DNA of 64,000 bases from Metopolophium dirhodum. Its lineage: Eukaryota; Arthropoda; Insecta; Hemiptera; Aphididae. This document shows, one piece after another, positions 47,705 to 60,182 of this stretch. The stretch covers positions 8,432,001-8,496,000 of the forward strand of contig NC_083563.1 in NCBI RefSeq assembly GCF_019925205.1, in the 5' to 3' direction. The notes below the pieces were generated by a model. The model was not told where the DNA came from. It worked only from the letters and a program-made list of their open reading frames with translations, and ran no database searches. The stretch's first letter is position 1. Every line of letters begins with the position of its first letter. The position numbers were made by a program, and so were the translations under genes.

Positions 47705-50700
47705 CTGTAAGACGCGTATAACAATGGCGTTACATATTTCGAAAACAAAAAATAAATATCGATACTGCCGCATTAATAATAATATTAATATACTTTTACA
47801 TAGCAAGTGGGTATATAATATAGTATACGACGGTGGGGCTCGGCGGTCGGCCTCAGTCACTAACGTGTTCTGAGGTCAAGCATCAACCGGCGTCGCTAGT
47901 TCCCGGATGGGTGACCACCATCCGGGTTCTTAATGACGAATCCTCGGGCCACATACACGTGTTACTTTCAGACATCCGAAACCCACCTTCAAAATGCTAA
48001 CAGCCGTGAAATCCAATGCTCAAGGTCAATTAAAAAAAAAATAAATATTTTATGATTTTTTTATAACTAAAAAAGTTATTTTCTAAAAGTACTTTAACCA
48101 ACTAAAAATTAATTATTTGGTAGCTTTTATATATATTATGGTAGGCACCTAATTTGTAATATGTCCGCAATGAATCTATGTTATACAAGACTCGTATTTT
48201 ATATTAAAATAAATCAATTTTTTGGACTGGATACAGTTTTTATCATGTCTGACCGATTTGTCGTAAGATTTTAGTTGTTATGGTTACTTATAATCAAAAA
48301 CATATTTATGATTCATAGATTTTCCTAGTAGAAAAATATCGAGTAGCGTGCTATGGTGTTTTTTTTTAATATTGGCTGGTATGCGTTTACTTTGAATAGA
48401 ACCATGGTTAATGGTTATACATAATATAACCTATTAATACAAACAATCATAACTATGTACCTAAAACTAGTAAATAAAGGATGGAAGAACGGACTCAACT
48501 GGGATGTAAGGTGTTTTAAACATATTATATTTATAATCCAAAAACTATGTTTTTCCTTAAAAAAAAAAAATGTTTACACACATTGAACCAGTTAATTATT
48601 TTTTTTATAAATAGACCCTGAGGTTAATACTGCATTACTGCGTATAATTATATGCAGTAGAAAAAATTCGATTATAACAATATTATGCACCAATGCAGAT
48701 ATGCGACAGTAAAGTCTGAATTTATGAATATATAATGTTAAAATATGCACCTAAAATGTAGTTTTCATAATTTGATTTTTTTTTTTAATGTATTCATTTT
48801 AATTTAAAAATGTATACGATGTATATGATCTAGTAGATAGTAGACCAAACATTATTAATTAAATTAATAAAAGTTATTAGTTGTTTTGTTGTACATAATT
48901 AACTAATTTAAGTACGAGATGATAACATAATTTATGTAAAGTCACAGTCGATTGATTAGGAGCAATGATGTGTGTAGAACTCAGTAAAATAAAGGTTTAG
49001 GGTTGGTTTTCTAATAAATAAATTCGCGGTTTAGCACCAACATGAACATGTGCCTACTCTGTGTGTCTCTGTAGTCTCATATACCAAAATTGCTCTTGAT
49101 TTTCTCCAAGACATATTTTATTTAAACGTCTGCAACGCAATTCTTCGGTAAAGTGGATTCGTCTGGTTTGTTGTCTTTTATGCAGTATTTTTTCAGAAAA
49201 CTACAGAATTTAGGAACGAATTTTTTAAACGAATGTTACTGGCTGTTAATGTGAGCGCGTCGTGTGCAAACGATTAAAGATAATATTATATTATCTTATT
49301 AAAACTCGACAATAAATTATGATTCACTTATCTATACTATATTATTATAAAGCTGAAGAGTTTGTTTGTTTGAATTCGGTAATCTCGAGAACTACTGGTT
49401 CGAATTGAAATTTTTTTTTGTGTTGCTTATTAGTCTATTTATTGAGGAAGGCTTAAGGCTATATCACATAACGCAATAGGAGCCCGGAGAAGTGCTCAAA
49501 CAGGGATTTTGAGATTTACGATGGGAATGTTTGTTTATAAACAGTCGCTATTGGTTATTGGAGAAATTGATATTAGCAGAAATATCATTTATTTATTATT
49601 GGTTGCCATTAGCTAATCGGGCATATCAAGTACAAGTTTGCATCAAATCGAATTTTCGCACATTGCCTACCAAAGTAGCTGACTTGCACTTATAGCCGAT
49701 TATCGCCGTCGTCCGCAATCCGACGTAGTCAGATTGCTTATCAGAGTGCCGAGTTTCACTTACTGCAGCGAGTTACATCCAAAAAGAGTTGAACAATCAC
49801 AATTTTTTTTAAAGTAACTTTAAACGAAGTACGCGAAATCGGCTAGCATAATATACAACGACGGCTGGAAACTATTCCGGTCGACAGTGATAAACTTTCA
49901 AATTCATTTCATGTAAAAAACAGCAATTATTTATGCAATATGGCCTTTACGCCACAAACCAATGAAATATGCATTTCTTGTAGAAAAAGGCTATTATATG
50001 AATTTGCATAACTGCATATGCAAATGCATATAATTCGTGGTCTAGTTGTAAGCATTTACATTTTATACGAGCGGAATTGTATGTCATGTGCTCATCTAAG
50101 CAAAACGCTTTAAATACTTGTACATATATTATAACTTATTGACTATTAGATCATAATTATATTTTTAAGTATAAAAATATTCAAAAAAAATATTTTCAAT
50201 CAAAATTGATGTTATTGTTTTAAAAAAAAAAATACCACAAGTAATAAAATTCGGTACAGGTAACGCGATAAGCAAATAGGAAAAAAAAATATAATTTTTC
50301 AACAAATATTTTTGAAAACACGAGAGAACTGTTTGGTGATAAATTTAACACCTTGTATAAAATATGCAGGTAAATTGTATATTGTATAGTAATAAATAAC
50401 AAAATGCAATGCAGTTTTTACCTTCAGTGAGTTTTCCTCGGCCGTCGTATTCGTTGTTTCGCCAATGACCTCGGTATACGGCACCGTCGTTCCACCGCAT
50501 GGTCCCGTAACCGCATTTTATTCTGTTACCGGCCGTCGAAAAGCAACCATCGTAAATGCCGCCCTCTTCGTACCATTTGCCTTTAGCCTTATATAATACA
50601 AAGACGACAATAAACACTATATATTATGGTATTATAAAAGTCCATTGCTCGCATAAAACCGGCAATCGCTACTTTTTGAGCGCGAACACCGAAACGTCTC

Positions 50701-53700
50701 GTTTGACGATTAACGTGACTATATAATAATAATATTGTCGTCATCGTGTTTATTGCATATTATACGTAAATTAAATGTAACGCATAAATAATTCGCTAAG
50801 CACTTGAAATCGTGCTGTGTCTCATGCAATGATAATAATAAAATGTACATCGGTAAGTTCAAAACGTCTCGATATATTTGCCATATTTTAACCCCGTCCC
50901 CTCGAAAAACATTTACAATATAAATAAATACAGAGTGATATTAACCATTTCACTATATTATTATGACAAGTAATCGAGAATATTTAATTTGAATTTTTTG
51001 ATAATTTCTAAGATCGGTTTTGTAAACATTTTGATTTTAGTATTTCATATTTTAAGGAGACTGTAGACACACAGATTTTTTTTATTTTCGATCGAGAACC
51101 ACCTCTATATTTACTTCAAATTGTTAAGTAGATTATTATTTTGATAATGTATCTAAATTGTAATGTCGATGTATCTAAATTAAAATTCCTAAATGTTAAA
51201 AAAATAATAATTTTACTAAACGTATATTAGGTATAATGAGGATAAAAGATATAAAATGAAACACTGAACGCGTGTTGGCTGCATATTATGCGATACCTAT
51301 CACAGTGTTAAATAAAATAAATGTGTATCCTCAACAAGTCGACTGTCTCATGTATCACACGTACCTACAATTTTCAATTATAGACCTTAATATTTTACTT
51401 ATACTTGCCAATTTCGTCTTGTGTATCGTGTATGACACACGACATTTTTCAAGATTATTTATTTATTTATATCTGGGGAATTATCCTCATGCCAGAGACA
51501 CTAAAAAAACTGAGTATCATAATATTATGATATACGATACTCAGACCGGGTTCACAAAACCACCCTAACCTGAGTGTACATACGATACTCAAGGCGTTCG
51601 TGGCAAAATCAAAAAAAAAATCGGTAGGGCAGTCAACTTGTTAGAGATAGATTTTTAAAGTCTTGTACTACACCGTCTGTATGTCATTTTCAAAAATATG
51701 ACCGTTTAAGTGCCTTAACTAATGAGAAAACTGTTGTAGTGATTCAGCAATAGGTATTGTGTTCGAGTCGTATAATATTATATATGTACCTACATAATAT
51801 AGTATTGTATACCTATACATTTAATACTATATACTACTTACGAATCGGTTATTGATCCATTGTCCTTCGTAAACGTATACAAAATGGTCATCGACTTTCT
51901 TCATCAGCACGCCAAAACCATGTCTTTTGTTCGCGACCCAATCTCCCTCGTAAACTGTTTTGTTCTTGTAAGACTTTTTTCCTTTTCCTGAGTATAAAAA
52001 CCCACCGTAAAGATTTTAAACAATTGAACGACGTGGCAAAGGGAAATATTAAAATAGCATAAGTGGATGATTTTATGTAGATTTTTCGTGCATATTACAA
52101 TCGGTTTTGTAATAATGAATAACGCGCACGGTGCACCAATGTGAAAAAATATAATTCAATTTTTATGTACCTACCTAACATATTATTATTTCATTTTGGT
52201 AAAATACCATTCGAACACGATTTTAAGATGAATTTTATGTGTTTTCACGTACTCAATCTATAAGATGAATGAATACAAAAACCTACGTTTAGCATCATAT
52301 TCTAGTATATTTGTAGTAAAACCAAGATAGCGAGAGACAATATTTTACATGATTTTATTGTGAATGATCCCTATGACCTACCACCATCGAACGTGTACGT
52401 CTTGGTTAGCAACAAGTTTGTCGTGTCTGTTCGTATTTTATATATAAGGTCCAGATGGTTATTGTTGTTCACCGGCAGAACGTTGTCATCGAACGAATAC
52501 TATCAATAATTTTAAAGTACAGTCATTTCAGTTAACTACCACGGTCGTGGTAGCGATTGTTATATAGAGATTGCTCGTAAATAATGTGATATAGACGGAC
52601 TGAAAACAAAAGATATACGAATAGGTACTAGAATCACCGACATCCCTTTTAACGTCCATCGCTATTATTTTTCAAATATCATAGGTACTACAAATAATAT
52701 ATAATAATATCTGCAGAACTTGTACAATGGTCAGGGTCGTACATCGAATTTCCGAAATTCAATACAGTGTCTATTATTGTGTACCTAGCCTAATTTTTCA
52801 ATAATAATAATAATAATAATAATAACTGACCTACTAATGAATTTACCTACATCTTCGCACAATACTCGCTATAAACGTAAAAGTTAGTTATGTGAGCGTA
52901 ATATAATATACAGCGGCACTAAGTGTTAGAGGTTTCCACATTATTATCGTATTTGTTGTAAACTGTGTGTAGCATACTGCGTACAAATACATATACAAAT
53001 AATACCCAAATGGTCCATTCGTCACTACAAATACTGTCGCCGTGGTTACCAGCATCACAGTTGATTTTATAAAAAAAATATTGTATTATATAAATGACGA
53101 ACGGCGATACTTTATTGATTATTGACTTATGTGTTAAATAATGATATGATATAGATACGTTTCGTTTTAAAATGTGAGTGGATAATATAGGTATTGATTT
53201 TACAATGATGTGGCTTGTTTTTTTTTATGTGTTTGTGTACTTCTTATCGTAATAATACTTCGATTTTCAACTTCACTATCTTTTCTGGTGAAAAAGTGAA
53301 TCTACTATTGATGCATTTGGGAGATCAAAATACCCAGTAGTTTTCAAAATCGTAGGAAAAAAAATTGATGTAAGACAGGAATTTTTATGCAAAAATATCG
53401 GTTTTTGATAAAATATATCCATGAAATGTCCACTGTATATTTATATTAGCATTTTCTATAAATCTAAAAATTATCAAGTGAATGTTGGATTTATTTAAGT
53501 TGATGTACTTAAAAAAAATTGAAAGTTCTAATCAAAATAAAAATAAAAATACTACTTAACCAACTTATGAAGGTTTAACAATATACCTAACCTAGTTTAA
53601 TTACTATTTGGATCATCCCATTATCGTAAAGGTACAATATACATGTATAAAGCAATACAATTATTCATATTCTATATACTTTGATTTTAAACTCGTGTTT

Positions 53701-55768
53701 GTTCGGGTTTAGTCATTTTTTACGGTAATAAAAGAAAATTAAAAAAAACCTTTTTCCATTATAATAAGCATGCATTTTGACTTGTGTTTTTAGTCGATGA
53801 CACGTAATATTACAATATAAAAAATGTCATTTAAACTTTACTTTTAAAACTATTTTTTTTTTTTATAAAAAATAAAAACAAACAAGGTATCGATTTATTT
53901 TTGTTATAATAAAGGGTCTATATTGCAGTTGCGTAACCCTATCTTTAATTTGCTTGCTCTAATTTATTAACATAGGTCAATATTATAATCGATATAAAGC
54001 AGGGCATAGAACGAACGAATGTAAAATGAGTAACAACGATAGTCACTCTGCTGTATAGTTGTTTTTGAGGTTTTGAGTGTAATTTATTATTGAGAAGTCC
54101 ACATTAATACAGGCGGGTGTTTCAAAAGTCTTCATCTGTTATTAAAAATTCATATTTATGTAAAAAAAAAAAATACAACGGTGGGTCGAGGTAAAATATA
54201 TTCTCAAAACAATGAATTGGTCATTAGTTTGCTAACAAATGTTCAAATGTTCTATAATATGACCCGTACTGCATACATCTAAATTATTGTAAATAGTAAG
54301 TATTCAAAATATTCTCAAAGGTTACTGATCATGTATTGTGTCACGGCATTCACGGCATGCAGGTGTTTACATAATATAAGATATTATTAATTATATTTAA
54401 TTTGAAATCAATGCATACGAAAAACAATGGAAACACACATCATCGTAAAACCCAATATTTATCGCTACGTTAAAAAAATAAAATTAAAGTTGCTACACGT
54501 ACTGGTAGTAGCCACACGAGAATATTCTATGATGGTTAAAAATTTTAGAATATTACAATTTATTCCAATATATTATATGATTTTAAAGCATGATTGCAAC
54601 AACAACAACAACAATTACTACAATTTAGAAAGATCATATTGTTATAAACAATATATGACTAATAATACAACTTATTAAAACATTTTTACAATCGAATCAT
54701 TTGTATTTAATAAAAAAAAGAGAATAATGAAAACCTAAATAAAAACCATATTTTTAAATAAATAGTAGACAATCTTAATATTATGATTTAGGTTTATGAG
54801 TTTAAATCAAATTTGAGAATTTATAATTATCAATTGTTATATACAACAATTTACATTTATTGATAAACTATACCGTATTATATTCCATTAATATTTTTTA
54901 TAAAAATGCAATAATTTTTATTTTTAATCCTACGATTTATTTATTTAGATATAAACTTCATATTTTAAATTTAAAAAAAAAAGAAATTAGTACAATCAAT
55001 AATATATCATTTATTTAACGCACCTACGTGCAATGTATTATATGACATGATGAAACAAGAAAAAAATATATTAAAAATATAAACTCAGTAAAATTATGTT
55101 TTTACACGTGGTTTTTATAACTTGGGTATTCTAAAGCATGGTTTCTAAATCACACCCAATGGCTTTGTTATATAGAGAGTGTATCACAGCAATCTATACT
55201 TATAGACAACGTATTTTAATGTACAATAATTGTCGAATTTCCTTGATACACCCTGTATATTATATTTTATAATATTTATTTATTTATTGTAAAATTATCT
55301 GGCATAACGCCTTTAAAAATATATATATAATGGTGCAATATAGGGTACCTACGTTAAATACTTAATAAGTAATACAATATTAGATAGATGGAACTAAAAA
55401 GCAAAGTAATTTGTATATAAAAGTGAAAATTGACAGTTTAGATAGATGAAGACCAATAGCACGCATATTATTATTTAACTATATATAGTTACCAATATTG
55501 TTAAAATAAATAACAGCACAATATTATCTGAATTATGTTCTATGTCTACGAACAATTGAAAAACACGACGATTAAAACCGACCTTTAATCGGTTGACCTA
55601 CCCTTTGCAATAGCTAATCGTGAACTCACCTTGTTTTGTGTCGTATTCCCAGTTGCCCACATACAGCCCGTACTTTTCGTGCACTCCAGGCTTGAATCCG
55701 TTTTTCATGGAGTTCTGCTCCAACCACTGTACCTTGGACGGGCCGCACCTGCGATGGATCGAAGGCAT
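47514..55768 (-). CDS. MORN3: MORN repeat-containing protein 3
   Basis: Four coding exons on the minus strand (55630-55768, 51842-51987, 50422-50587, 47514-47704) with GT..AG introns and matching phases (1, 0, 1) give 213 residues; vertebrate MORN3 is about 240. The N-terminal VQWLEQNSMKNGF matches the pre-MORN segment of MORN3. About seven MORN units follow: YVGNW (36-40), YEGDW (59-63), YEGQW (86-90), YDGCF (107-111), YRGHW (133-137), YEGQW (156-160) and MEGVW (180-184). The C-terminal RYVDEPDSARTQYVMPE parallels the MORN3 tail. MORN3 acts in cilia/sperm flagella and testis in animals studied. I set the start at the first in-frame ATG; the frame is open further upstream but without another ATG. 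Introns contain a SINE, a Helitron-like repeat and MITEs. Confidence 0.9.
47832..48042 (+). mobile_element. 5S-rRNA-like SINE, copy 3 (MORN3 intron 3)
   Basis: A plus-strand copy, antisense to MORN3. It has a GGTGGGGCTCGGC head; GAGGTCAAGCATC..GGCGTCGCTAG followed by TTCCCGGATGGGTGACCACC, which together follow the A-box/intermediate/C-box order of 5S rRNA; then CACATACACGTGTT; and an A-rich tail (48028-48042). The 5S similarity is clearest in this copy. Confidence 0.8.
48230..48365 (+). repeat. Unnamed dispersed repeat, copy 2 of 3
   Basis: Collinear with 40085-40300 (minus) and 60183-60315 (plus): GACCGATTTGTCGTAAG, AAACATATTTATGATTCATAG, ATTTTCCTAGTAGAAAAATA, TCGAGTAGCGTGCTATGG. Confidence 0.65.
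49331..49846 (+). mobile_element. Helitron-like repeat (MORN3 intron 3)
   Basis: Begins TCTATACTATATTATTATAA, followed by AGCTGAAGAGTTTGTTTGTT, a 5' end I associate with insect Helitron-like elements. It runs through GTGCTCAAACAGGGATTTTG, TTGGTTGCCATT, GAATTTTCGCACA and TGCAGCGAGTTACA to GCGAAATCGGCTAG (CTAG at 49843-49846). It contains the hairpin at 49715-49737. No transposase (Rep/Hel) coding, so non-autonomous. Confidence 0.65.
49847..50421. other. Rest of MORN3 intron 3
   Basis: AT-rich; a TGCATATGCAAATGCATATA palindromic stretch at about 50010-50035 is the only structure noticed. Confidence 0.4.
50422..50587 (-). CDS. MORN3: MORN3 exon 3
   Basis: Acceptor ATATAAG chosen because the nearer AAAG acceptor would break the frame; donor GAAG|GTAAAA. 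Encodes AKGKWYEEGGIYDG, GYGTMRW and YRGHWRNNEYDGRG. Confidence 0.9.
51842..51987 (-). CDS. MORN3: MORN3 exon 2
   Basis: Acceptor TACTCAG, donor TTC|GTAAGT. Encodes units YEGDWVANKRHGFG and YEGQWINN; ends in phase 0. Confidence 0.92.
52800..52825. repeat. (ATA)n microsatellite (MORN3 intron 1)
   Basis: About eight AAT units. Confidence 0.9.
55171..55259. mobile_element. 85-bp mariner-type MITE with TA flanks
   Basis: TAGAGAGTGTATCA (55173-55186) and TGATACACCCTGTA (55244-55257) are imperfect terminal inverted repeats (11 of 14). Each is bordered by TA, the Tc1/mariner target duplication. TACAGGGTGT is a familiar mariner-type end. Confidence 0.65.
55630..55768 (-). CDS. MORN3: MORN3 exon 1 (coding part)
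   Basis: Starts MPSIHRRCGPSK and ends in phase 1 at donor AAG|GTGAGT. Carries the pre-MORN segment and the first YVGNW unit. A CAG within it (CATCGCAG before GTGCGG) could also act as an acceptor for an upstream exon. Confidence 0.85.
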
Positions 55769-55902
55769 TTCGAGAGGTTTTCGGTCCGAATAACCTTCCG
55801 AACGGTGACGAGGGCGTAATAGTGTAAAAATATTATTCTCAATTAGATCCAAAGTGTCGGAGAGCTAATGCCTCGCCGCCGCCGCCACTGCTACCACGCA
55901 CT

Positions 55903-55915
55903 GTTTCTTAGCAAC
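55903..55915 (-). promoter_or_regulatory. Candidate RFX X-box upstream of MORN3
   Basis: Minus strand GTTGCT-A-AGAAAC fits the insect X-box consensus RYYNYY-N(1-3)-RRNRAC and is nearly the palindromic ideal. It lies 135-147 bp upstream of the MORN3 ATG within a GC-rich patch (55860-55990) that looks like its promoter. RFX controls ciliary genes, so the site fits the gene. The consensus is loose and chance matches are frequent. Confidence 0.4.
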
Positions 55916-56422
55916 GCTGTTCGTTCGCCGTTGTTACTAGGTCAGGTCCGCCAAAGTGTCGATTACACGGACCTATGTGTAATAGCTATCGAAAGGTATC
56001 AGTGCGAGCACAACTCTTTTTTGTTTTCTTCAGCAGAACGCGCTGGAAACTTTATAAATAAAAACGATTTTCTCGAGTATTGCGCGAATCGATCGGTGTA
56101 GAGTTTTGATGACGGTGGTGAGTTATAATAATAATAGTTATACTTAGATATAACATATACAAGTATAAGTTATAGATAATGGCGTGCTCTGTTACATGAC
56201 AAAAACGTTAGCTGACGTGAATAAAAATAAATAATATATGACAATACGTCAATAGGTACACAGTTCATGGGTTACTACTAATAATTTAAGGCAGCCGCAG
56301 CCGGTGCCAATGTAATTTTGTCCACAAAAATGGACGCACATTAAAAAAGGGTCATTTGGAGACGCACTCGGGAAACACTCCCCAAAAATACGCTCTACGG
56401 GAATAAGTTCTCTAAAATCAAC

Positions 56423-56678
56423 CAAATTTGAGCTCCGTTACGCTGGCACCCGAATATTAGAAATTTGAATCGAAATCTGCGTCAACGATTGTTATATCAT
56501 TTGTGCAGGTTTGTAATCACAAGTTACGCTGGCACCCGCATTTTTGTAATGGATTTTGTGGTGTTTGGGAGGTTGTACAAATTAAAATTTTGTGGTTACA
56601 AACCTGCACAAATGATTTAACAATCGTTGACGCAAATTTCTAGTATGCGGGTGCCAGCGTAATGGAGCTCCAAATTTG
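56423..56678. mobile_element. Foldback element
   Basis: Arms 56423-56521 and 56591-56678 are imperfect reverse complements (CAAATTTG-GAGCTCC-TTACGCTGGCACCCG ... CGTCAACGATTGTTA..ATCATTTGTGCAGGTTTG). A third partial copy of the arm motif (GTTACGCTGGCACCCGCAT, about 56523-56541) lies in the loop. There is no coding content; edges continue weakly outward (AAAATCAAC / AAAACTAAC). Confidence 0.85.
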
Positions 56679-56864
56679 TTAGTTTTTTTTTTTTTTAACT
56701 AATAAAATATAATATTCTACATCCGCATTGAACTCCGTTCATTAATATTTAAATCTGAAACTCTATAAAATGTCTTCAAAAATAATAAAATGTTAAGATT
56801 TTTTTTACGAATTATATTAATTATATTATCTTCTTTTTTCAGATAAAAATATAGTTTTTTGTGT

Positions 56865-56916
56865 TTTTTTTTTTTATTAAAATATAATTACAATCTATAC
56901 ACATTTGGTACAATAA
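56865..56916 (-). repeat. Retroelement 3'-end scrap
   Basis: T-run followed by TTATTAAAATATAATTACAATC..ACACATTTGGTACAATAAA, the partner of 30743-30790. Confidence 0.55.
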
Positions 56917-56919
56917 ATA

Positions 56920-58860
56920 ATTTTGATTAAAGATAATATATACATAGGGAGACTAACAGATATCGGGAGGGCACTCAGTGACCTATCCAAACGTAACTTT
57001 CCAATTTTATAGAATTGCTGAACATTTGAAAAACCAGCACTGGACCACTTATAACACAGACTATTAACCAAGAAAAAGAATCGTAATTAATACGATTTCA
57101 AATCTTTAAAAACCACTAGGCATGGTAAAAACAACAACAAATAGTTTGTAAAAGAAAATATTTTATATTTTGAAAATTCAAAAATCGACTCGGGATTAAT
57201 ACACACACTGTCTTATACACGCGAATATTGAACAATATTATTATAATATAATATGAGCTAATATAGTTTGCAGGCGTGTGCGACGTCGTGAACATCACTC
57301 TGGTTTAGACGAGACTATATTACCAACGGCGTACTTTTATAATAATTATAATATATCGAGTTAGCGTATACCACTTTTGCCGAGTTCAACAAGTTCCAGG
57401 CGACCGTATAATGTGTATGTGTTGTCGAGTCTATATATGTAGACAATTATTGTACGACGTACATATCCGATATGTATATACGCACGTATGTATATATAAT
57501 ATATTACAGTACGGCGTGGTGAAACACTTAAAAACTTTAACGAAACTTTCCAATGGCGGCGCTCATTCGGGAGCCTTCGGGGACGCACGTCGTGTATAAA
57601 TCCGGTTGAAATTTTTATCGAATCCTCGCCTAACGGCTATGATATAACAATATTATGAAGGCTACTGTCTCTGCCACCGCCGCCACCGCCGCCGGGGATT
57701 ATATAAAGCTGATATTCGATATTAATAATAATAATAATAATAATACGAATGTTCGTCGAATAGACGATAAAAAAAAAAAAAAGCGTCGTAGATGAAAAAA
57801 AATAATAAAAAAACGTTTTATTCATTTCGGTTGTACGAATCGTATAATACGCGATGGCATCGTATTGTATATTATATTATTATATTTTGCGGATGCCGTC
57901 TGTTCGCCTCTCGTTATACAATATTATTATAGTTTCGATGTGACGGTGTCCGTGTTTGTTCTGCTACGGAATAAATAAATACGCGTATTGTACTTTGGTG
58001 TAGTGGAATATTGTAATTTATTGTGCACATTGTTTACGTAAAATGGCTTGTGTAGGAACTATCCGACAGTTTTAATCCCCGCCTATATTATTATAAAATA
58101 AAATACACGACGGTGCTAAAAACAATATTTGATTATTAAACGTTATCACGATGATGCCGATTATGCGTCGTATATTTTTATAACGACAGCAAAGTTGGCG
58201 ATTTTTTTTTCGTATATTATTCCCCCCGGTCGCGGAACTTTAAAGCGATTTTATCGTGGGCTGAATATCTTAAACCACGGGATTAGATTTTTTTTCGACG
58301 TGTTATCATAGTTTCAAGTGTATTCTGACACCCACGTCTAGGTCGACTTTTTTTATATTAAACTCCCATGTCGCCGAGCTTTAGTAAGTTTTTAATATTT
58401 CCATAATTCCATCGACTGACGACAAAATCATCTCGTACAAACTTTATGTACTTATATGTTTCGGTTTTATAAAGTATGCACTTTAATTTTAATTAATTAT
58501 GATTGTCATGATGAAAATATGATGTTGTAACATAAACATGACGTTTGTCTATAATTTTGAATAACTTATTTGATTACTGTGCACATACCGATACATAATG
58601 CTACATTATGCTCGAGTAACATAGGCTATATTTATTACTATAGAAAAAATCAAGGATCCCTACTAACACTTCAACAATGTTCATTTTTAATGTATCAATC
58701 AGCCCTTTTTTTGTATGTACTCGCATATATCGAAGAGTACTCAACGGATTTTAATACGGTTTTCACTAATAGATCAGTTGAGTCAAGGGGAAGGTTTTAA
58801 TGTCTAATTTGTTCTGGCAAAATGAATTGGGTGGTTAACAATAATAACAATAGTATGTTT
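56920..58860. other. Non-coding stretch with GC-richer patch
   Basis: About 57250-58330 is richer in CG (with (GCC)n at 57674-57694 and (TAA)n at 57722-57745) and might contain a promoter, but no start codon or exon could be supported on either strand. Confidence 0.35.
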
Positions 58861-58869
58861 ATAACATGT

Positions 58870-59255
58870 AAAAACTAATGTTTGTTTGTATGTTCCTACT
58901 GGTAAGTCCAACCCGGGGAGGTGCTCAAACAAGGATTTTGAGATTTACGATGAAAATTTGTGTTTATATGTAAATGGTTGCTATTGGTTATAGCAGAAAC
59001 AATAATTAATAGAAATTAGTATTTTATTTGTATATTGGTTGCCATTGGTTAATCGGTCGCATACAATACATAATGTAATATGAATACAATCGAATTTTCG
59101 CACAATGCCTACTTGATATACTGTTACACATTATCCGCGATCCGACGAAGTTGCGCTTACTGCAGCGAGTTACACCCAAAAGGAGTTGAACAATCACAAT
59201 TTTTTAAGAGTTGACATTTTTTATGGGCAACAAAGTGTGCGAGATCAGCAGCTAT
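58870..59255 (+). mobile_element. Helitron-like repeat, second copy
   Basis: Collinear with 49331-49846: GTTTGTTTG.., CGGGGAGGTGCTCAAACAAG, GATTTTGAGATTTACGATG, ATTGGTTGCCATTGG, CGAATTTTCGCACA, TACTGCAGCGAGTTACACCC, GAGTTGAACAATCACAATTT, GTGTGCGAGATCAGC. The hairpin seen in the other copy is eroded here (59137-59157). The first ~40 bp are degraded. Confidence 0.65.
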
Positions 59256-59357
59256 ATTATAATAAATTAAAGATATATGGCTTATACATTTTGTACAAAT
59301 ATATGTATATTAAAAATATAAATCTTTGGCCTGGACAACTTCGAGCAGGACACCTAG
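59256..59357 (+). mobile_element. Helitron-type 3' terminus
   Basis: AATCTTTGGCCTGGACAACT-TCGAGCAGGACAC-CTAG-T, with CTAG at 59354-59357, parallels the minus-strand end at 41249. It may be a second, adjoining Helitron end or the true end of the preceding copy. Confidence 0.5.
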
Positions 59358-60182
59358 TTATATATAAAACAAAATGTGTAAATGCCAAAATATATTATAT
59401 AGTTATTAAATTATATTAAAATATGTGTGAAGGTTTAAGATAAATAAATTATTAAATAATGTACGTATAAAACTAATCGTCTGAGAAACATAATACTACG
59501 GTTAAAATGATTTTTGAATGATGAACATTTTAATGGATCAAATATTATAGTAATTTGTGTAAATCATTATTAAGTGCTTTCTCCAGACAAAGAAATTATG
59601 ACAGGCAATTATCGTATATCTTCTTATTCCTTGTAATAAAATTCGATTTCATTCCACACCAAAAAATCTATTTTTCTGACTCGACTTTAATGATAATTTT
59701 ATTTATTGTAAAATGAAATATATATATAAATACCTTTTTTTTTTATAAATATTCGATAAAATATTCGTTTGTTTATATTTAAGTTTAATATAAAAGCAAA
59801 TGACACATGATAATATAAAAATATCACAAAATTATAGGTATTTACATTTCTTTTTTCTTTTTATTACAATCGGTTAAATTTCGTGGTTCCATTACATTCG
59901 CATGGCCTAGCCTATATTAATAACTTATTATAGTTATTTTGCTAAAGCTTTAACGCCTATAACTGTATTATAGTTATTTTGCTATAACTCTTACCATACA
60001 CCACCTAAGTTAAAGAGTTTTTTTTTTTAATTTCTGTATGTAATATTTGACAAGTTGTTTAAAGAGAAAATAATATTAATTTATTTTTTTATATTTTTAT
60101 ATTTTTTAGATTATACCTACGTAATATTTATATTACATAACTAAAATAATATAGGCATATATTTTTAACATTAATATATTTT
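59358..60182. other. AT-rich non-coding stretch
   Basis: Nothing supported. Confidence 0.45.

Larger units (their letters stand above)
51988..55629. other. MORN3 intron 1
   Basis: A 3.6-kb AT-rich intron with a microsatellite and a small mariner-type MITE (55173-55257). No coding content was recognised; the 83-codon frame at 54427-54678 is low-complexity. Confidence 0.6.

Noticed and set aside
47369..47873. Frames opposite or out of phase with MORN3 exon 4
   Set aside because: Shadows of the real exon on the minus strand.
55769..55852. N-terminal extension of MORN3 exon 1
   Set aside because: The frame is open to 55852 but its first codon is TTG; the first ATG is at 55768, which fits the MORN3 N-terminus.
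55868..56101. 77-codon plus frame at the MORN3 promoter
   Set aside because: Lies on the promoter side in a GC-rich patch; no homology, no polyadenylation or splice context.
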